From JAKZSU01 sp047517485 (lineage in GTDB: Bacteria > Pseudomonadota > Alphaproteobacteria > UBA7887): a stretch of DNA of 15,529 bases. The stretch lies in contig JAKZSU010000013.1 in assembly GCA_047517485.1 (NCBI GenBank), positions 1 through 15,529 of the forward strand. The letters run 5' to 3'. The translations under genes and the position numbers were made by a program. How positions within the stretch are numbered: the first letter of the stretch is position 1; every line of letters starts with the position of its first letter. The notes under the pieces were generated by a model. That model searched no databases, was not told the origin of the DNA, and saw only the letters and a program-made list of their open reading frames with translations. Below are positions 14,445 to 15,529 of this stretch, in pieces.

Positions 14445-15125
14445 TTAGCCCCGCGCTTCCGCGATCGCCTTTACGATGTCGTCGGCGGAGGGGAACTTGG
14501 CGATGTCCTGGATGCCGGTGTGACCCTCCAGCCAGCGCCAGCGCACCGTGCCGTGCTTGTCGATCAGGGTGAAGCCGGCGCCGGTCATGCCGTGGGCGGA
14601 GCGGATTTTTTTGTCGACGTCGGTCAGTTCGAACCCGTCGAGCCGGTTGAGCGCCTTGTTGCCGTTGATCGCCAACACCGGCTTGGGCAGCTCACCGGTC
14701 GGATTCATCTTCATCGTCAACATGCCGATGGGATTGAATGTCCGCGGCCAGTCGGTCTTGCCGAAGGTCATCTCCATGCGGTCGATGCCGTAGCGCCGAT
14801 GGGTGTCCCACGCGGGATCGACTCCGAGCGCCATGGCGATCTTCAAGCGACTATAATACGATTTGGCGCGGTTCAACTCGGTGTTGATGATCGCGAGCGA
14901 GTCGACGCCGCGTTCGGCGAGCCGGTCGGAATAGCCGCTCATCTGCACCACCTGACGGCGGCAAAACGGGCAATGCAGGCCACGAAACAGACCCAAGAGA
15001 ACCCACCGGCGGTCGGTGTAATCGGCGAGGCCAAGGTCGCCGTCGCGGTTGACCGCGGGCACCCGGAAATCGGGCGCCGGATCGCCAATTTTTATCGGAT
15101 CTTCGTCTCGGGCCTCGTTCGTCAT
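14445..15125 (-). CDS. Peroxiredoxin-like (AhpC/TSA) thioredoxin-fold protein
   Basis: A 226-residue soluble protein of the redoxin / AhpC-TSA group. IGDPAPDFRVPAVN (13-26) opens the fold and the active-site region is LFRGLHCPFCRRQVVQM, with a Cys52-x-x-Cys55 pair rather than the Thr-x-x-Cys of classic peroxiredoxins, so it may work as a disulfide oxidoreductase or atypical peroxidase. GFTLIDKHGTVRWRWLEGHT gives the cis-Pro-type C-terminal strand region of this fold and TFNPIGMLTMKMNPTGELPK is an insertion often seen in the group. AGAGGAG on the minus strand about 9 bases before ATG 15125 supports the start. It converges with the Cache-domain gene across a 28-base gap; electron donor and substrate are unknown. 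Confidence 0.8.
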   Translation of the reverse strand: MTNEARDEDPIKIGDPAPDFRVPAVNRDGDLGLADYTDRRWVLLGLFRGLHCPFCRRQVVQMSGYSDRLAERGVDSLAIINTELNRAKSYYSRLKIAMALGVDPAWDTHRRYGIDRMEMTFGKTDWPRTFNPIGMLTMKMNPTGELPKPVLAINGNKALNRLDGFELTDVDKKIRSAHGMTGAGFTLIDKHGTVRWRWLEGHTGIQDIAKFPSADDIVKAIAEARG

Positions 15126-15130
15126 TAACC

Positions 15131-15307
15131 GTGGACTCCTCTCGCCCCAAGGTCTCCACCGATGTTCGTCATAACAGCTTGTATGGCGCTACGGAAGGTG
15201 GGGGCATTTGGACTCGACGAACACCACTGTATGAGTTGGAGCGGAACTTCGACCCGAAGAAAAAAATCAATTGGCGCAATGTAGTTCTCAAAGACCCTCC
15301 ACAATAG
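15131..15307 (+). CDS. Possible small or remnant gene, 58 codons
   Basis: In a lower-GC stretch between the peroxiredoxin start and the IS3 element, GTG 15131 opens a frame of 58 codons ending at TAG 15305-15307. The product includes DVRHNSLYGATEGGGIWTRR and RTPLYELERNFDPKKKINWR, which looks protein-like rather than random, but there is no clear ribosome binding site, and the start overlaps the promoter and leader region of the divergent peroxiredoxin gene. It may be a 3' remnant of a gene disrupted during IS insertion. I do not recognise it. Confidence 0.2.
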   Translation: MDSSRPKVSTDVRHNSLYGATEGGGIWTRRTPLYELERNFDPKKKINWRNVVLKDPPQ

Positions 15308-15358
15308 AGGTAAATGAACAACACTGAGACTCTTTTCCGCGCCAGCCGTGCCAGGGAC

Positions 15359-15529
15359 TGAGGTGGTCCCGGAAAATCGGACAGGTTGCTAAGGTGTATT
15401 CCGCCAGATAATGGAGGAGTACGACGATGGTAACACGACGCCGGTTCACGGCAGATTTCAAGGCGCGGGTGGCGCTGGAAGCGCTGCGGGGCGACGAGAC
15501 GATCCAGGAGATTGCGACGAAGCACAAGG
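15359..15529 (+). mobile_element. IS3-family insertion sequence, left end (runs off right edge)
   Basis: TGAGGTGGTCCCGGAAAATC at 15359-15378 begins with the TG and has the CCGGAAAATCGGAC core typical of left inverted repeats of many IS3-family elements. It stands 68 bases before an orfA start. The right end and any target duplication lie beyond the window, so the exact boundary is inferred. Confidence 0.65.
15427..15529 (+). CDS. IS3-family transposase OrfA, N-terminal part
   Basis: ATG 15427, preceded by GGAGGAG at 15414-15420, opens a frame that stays open to the window edge (34 codons). The peptide RRRFTADFKARVALEALRGD followed by ETIQEIATKHK is the helix-turn-helix start of IS3-family (HTH_Tnp_1) OrfA proteins, which bind the inverted repeats and, by -1 frameshifting, join OrfB to make the transposase. 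Only the N-terminus is present here. Confidence 0.85.
   Translation, partial: MVTRRRFTADFKARVALEALRGDETIQEIATKHK

Noticed and set aside
1..15529. CRISPR array, tRNA, rRNA, phage or defence island
   Set aside because: No regularly spaced repeats, no tRNA-like cloverleaf or rRNA sequence recognised by eye, and all sizeable genes are assigned to metabolism, transport or regulation.

Overview
The window is about 15.5 kb of GC-rich bacterial DNA with tight gene spacing, GTG and TTG starts beside ATG, and a glnK-amtB pair, a LivGFHM-type transporter and PchR-like AraC regulator of the kind common in Alphaproteobacteria (Rhodospirillales-like is my best guess; this is inference from gene style, no search was possible). 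It is ordinary chromosomal metabolism bracketed by mobile DNA: the 5' end of an IS1595-type transposase gene runs off the left edge (minus strand) and the left end plus orfA start of an IS3-family element run off the right edge.

Left part (126-6682, plus strand): an AraC-family regulator, a periplasmic branched-chain-amino-acid-type (LivK-like) binding protein, then livG, livF, livH and livM homologues and an HpcH/HpaI-type aldolase. The layout suggests a regulated uptake-plus-cleavage locus for an amino acid or, more likely given the aldolase, an organic acid. Three of the four membrane/ATPase genes are broken: livG has an in-frame TAG just after Walker B, livH has a +1 net shift best explained by loss of one GC dinucleotide, and livM has an in-frame TGA. 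Reading through each lesion restores a full-length family member. Binding protein, livF, regulator and aldolase are intact, as is every complete gene in the rest of the window, so this looks like recent inactivation of one transporter rather than generally poor sequence, though raw reads are needed to tell.

Middle (6657-10428): a class I SAM methyltransferase (minus) overlapping the aldolase tail to tail; divergent from it an aspartate-dehydrogenase-like NAD(P) enzyme with a probable TTG start; a YCII-domain small protein with a reasonable sigma-70-type promoter; a MAPEG-family membrane protein; and, convergent with it by three bases, a cobalamin-independent methionine synthase II-like enzyme.

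Right part (10429-15125): a 179-base divergent control region holding a perfect NtrC-type palindrome (TGCACA-N5-TGTGCA), then glnK and amtB, the standard nitrogen-sensing and ammonium-uptake pair; an acyl-CoA synthetase whose ribosome binding site is locked in a perfect 12-bp hairpin; a secreted single-Cache-domain protein; and, on the minus strand, a CxxC peroxiredoxin-like protein. After that comes a lower-GC stretch with a possible 58-codon gene remnant and the IS3 element.

I found no CRISPR array, tRNA, rRNA, phage module or defence system. The points most worth a second look are the cluster of three lesions in one transporter operon, the ribosome-binding-site-sequestering hairpin, and the NtrC-type site ahead of glnK-amtB.
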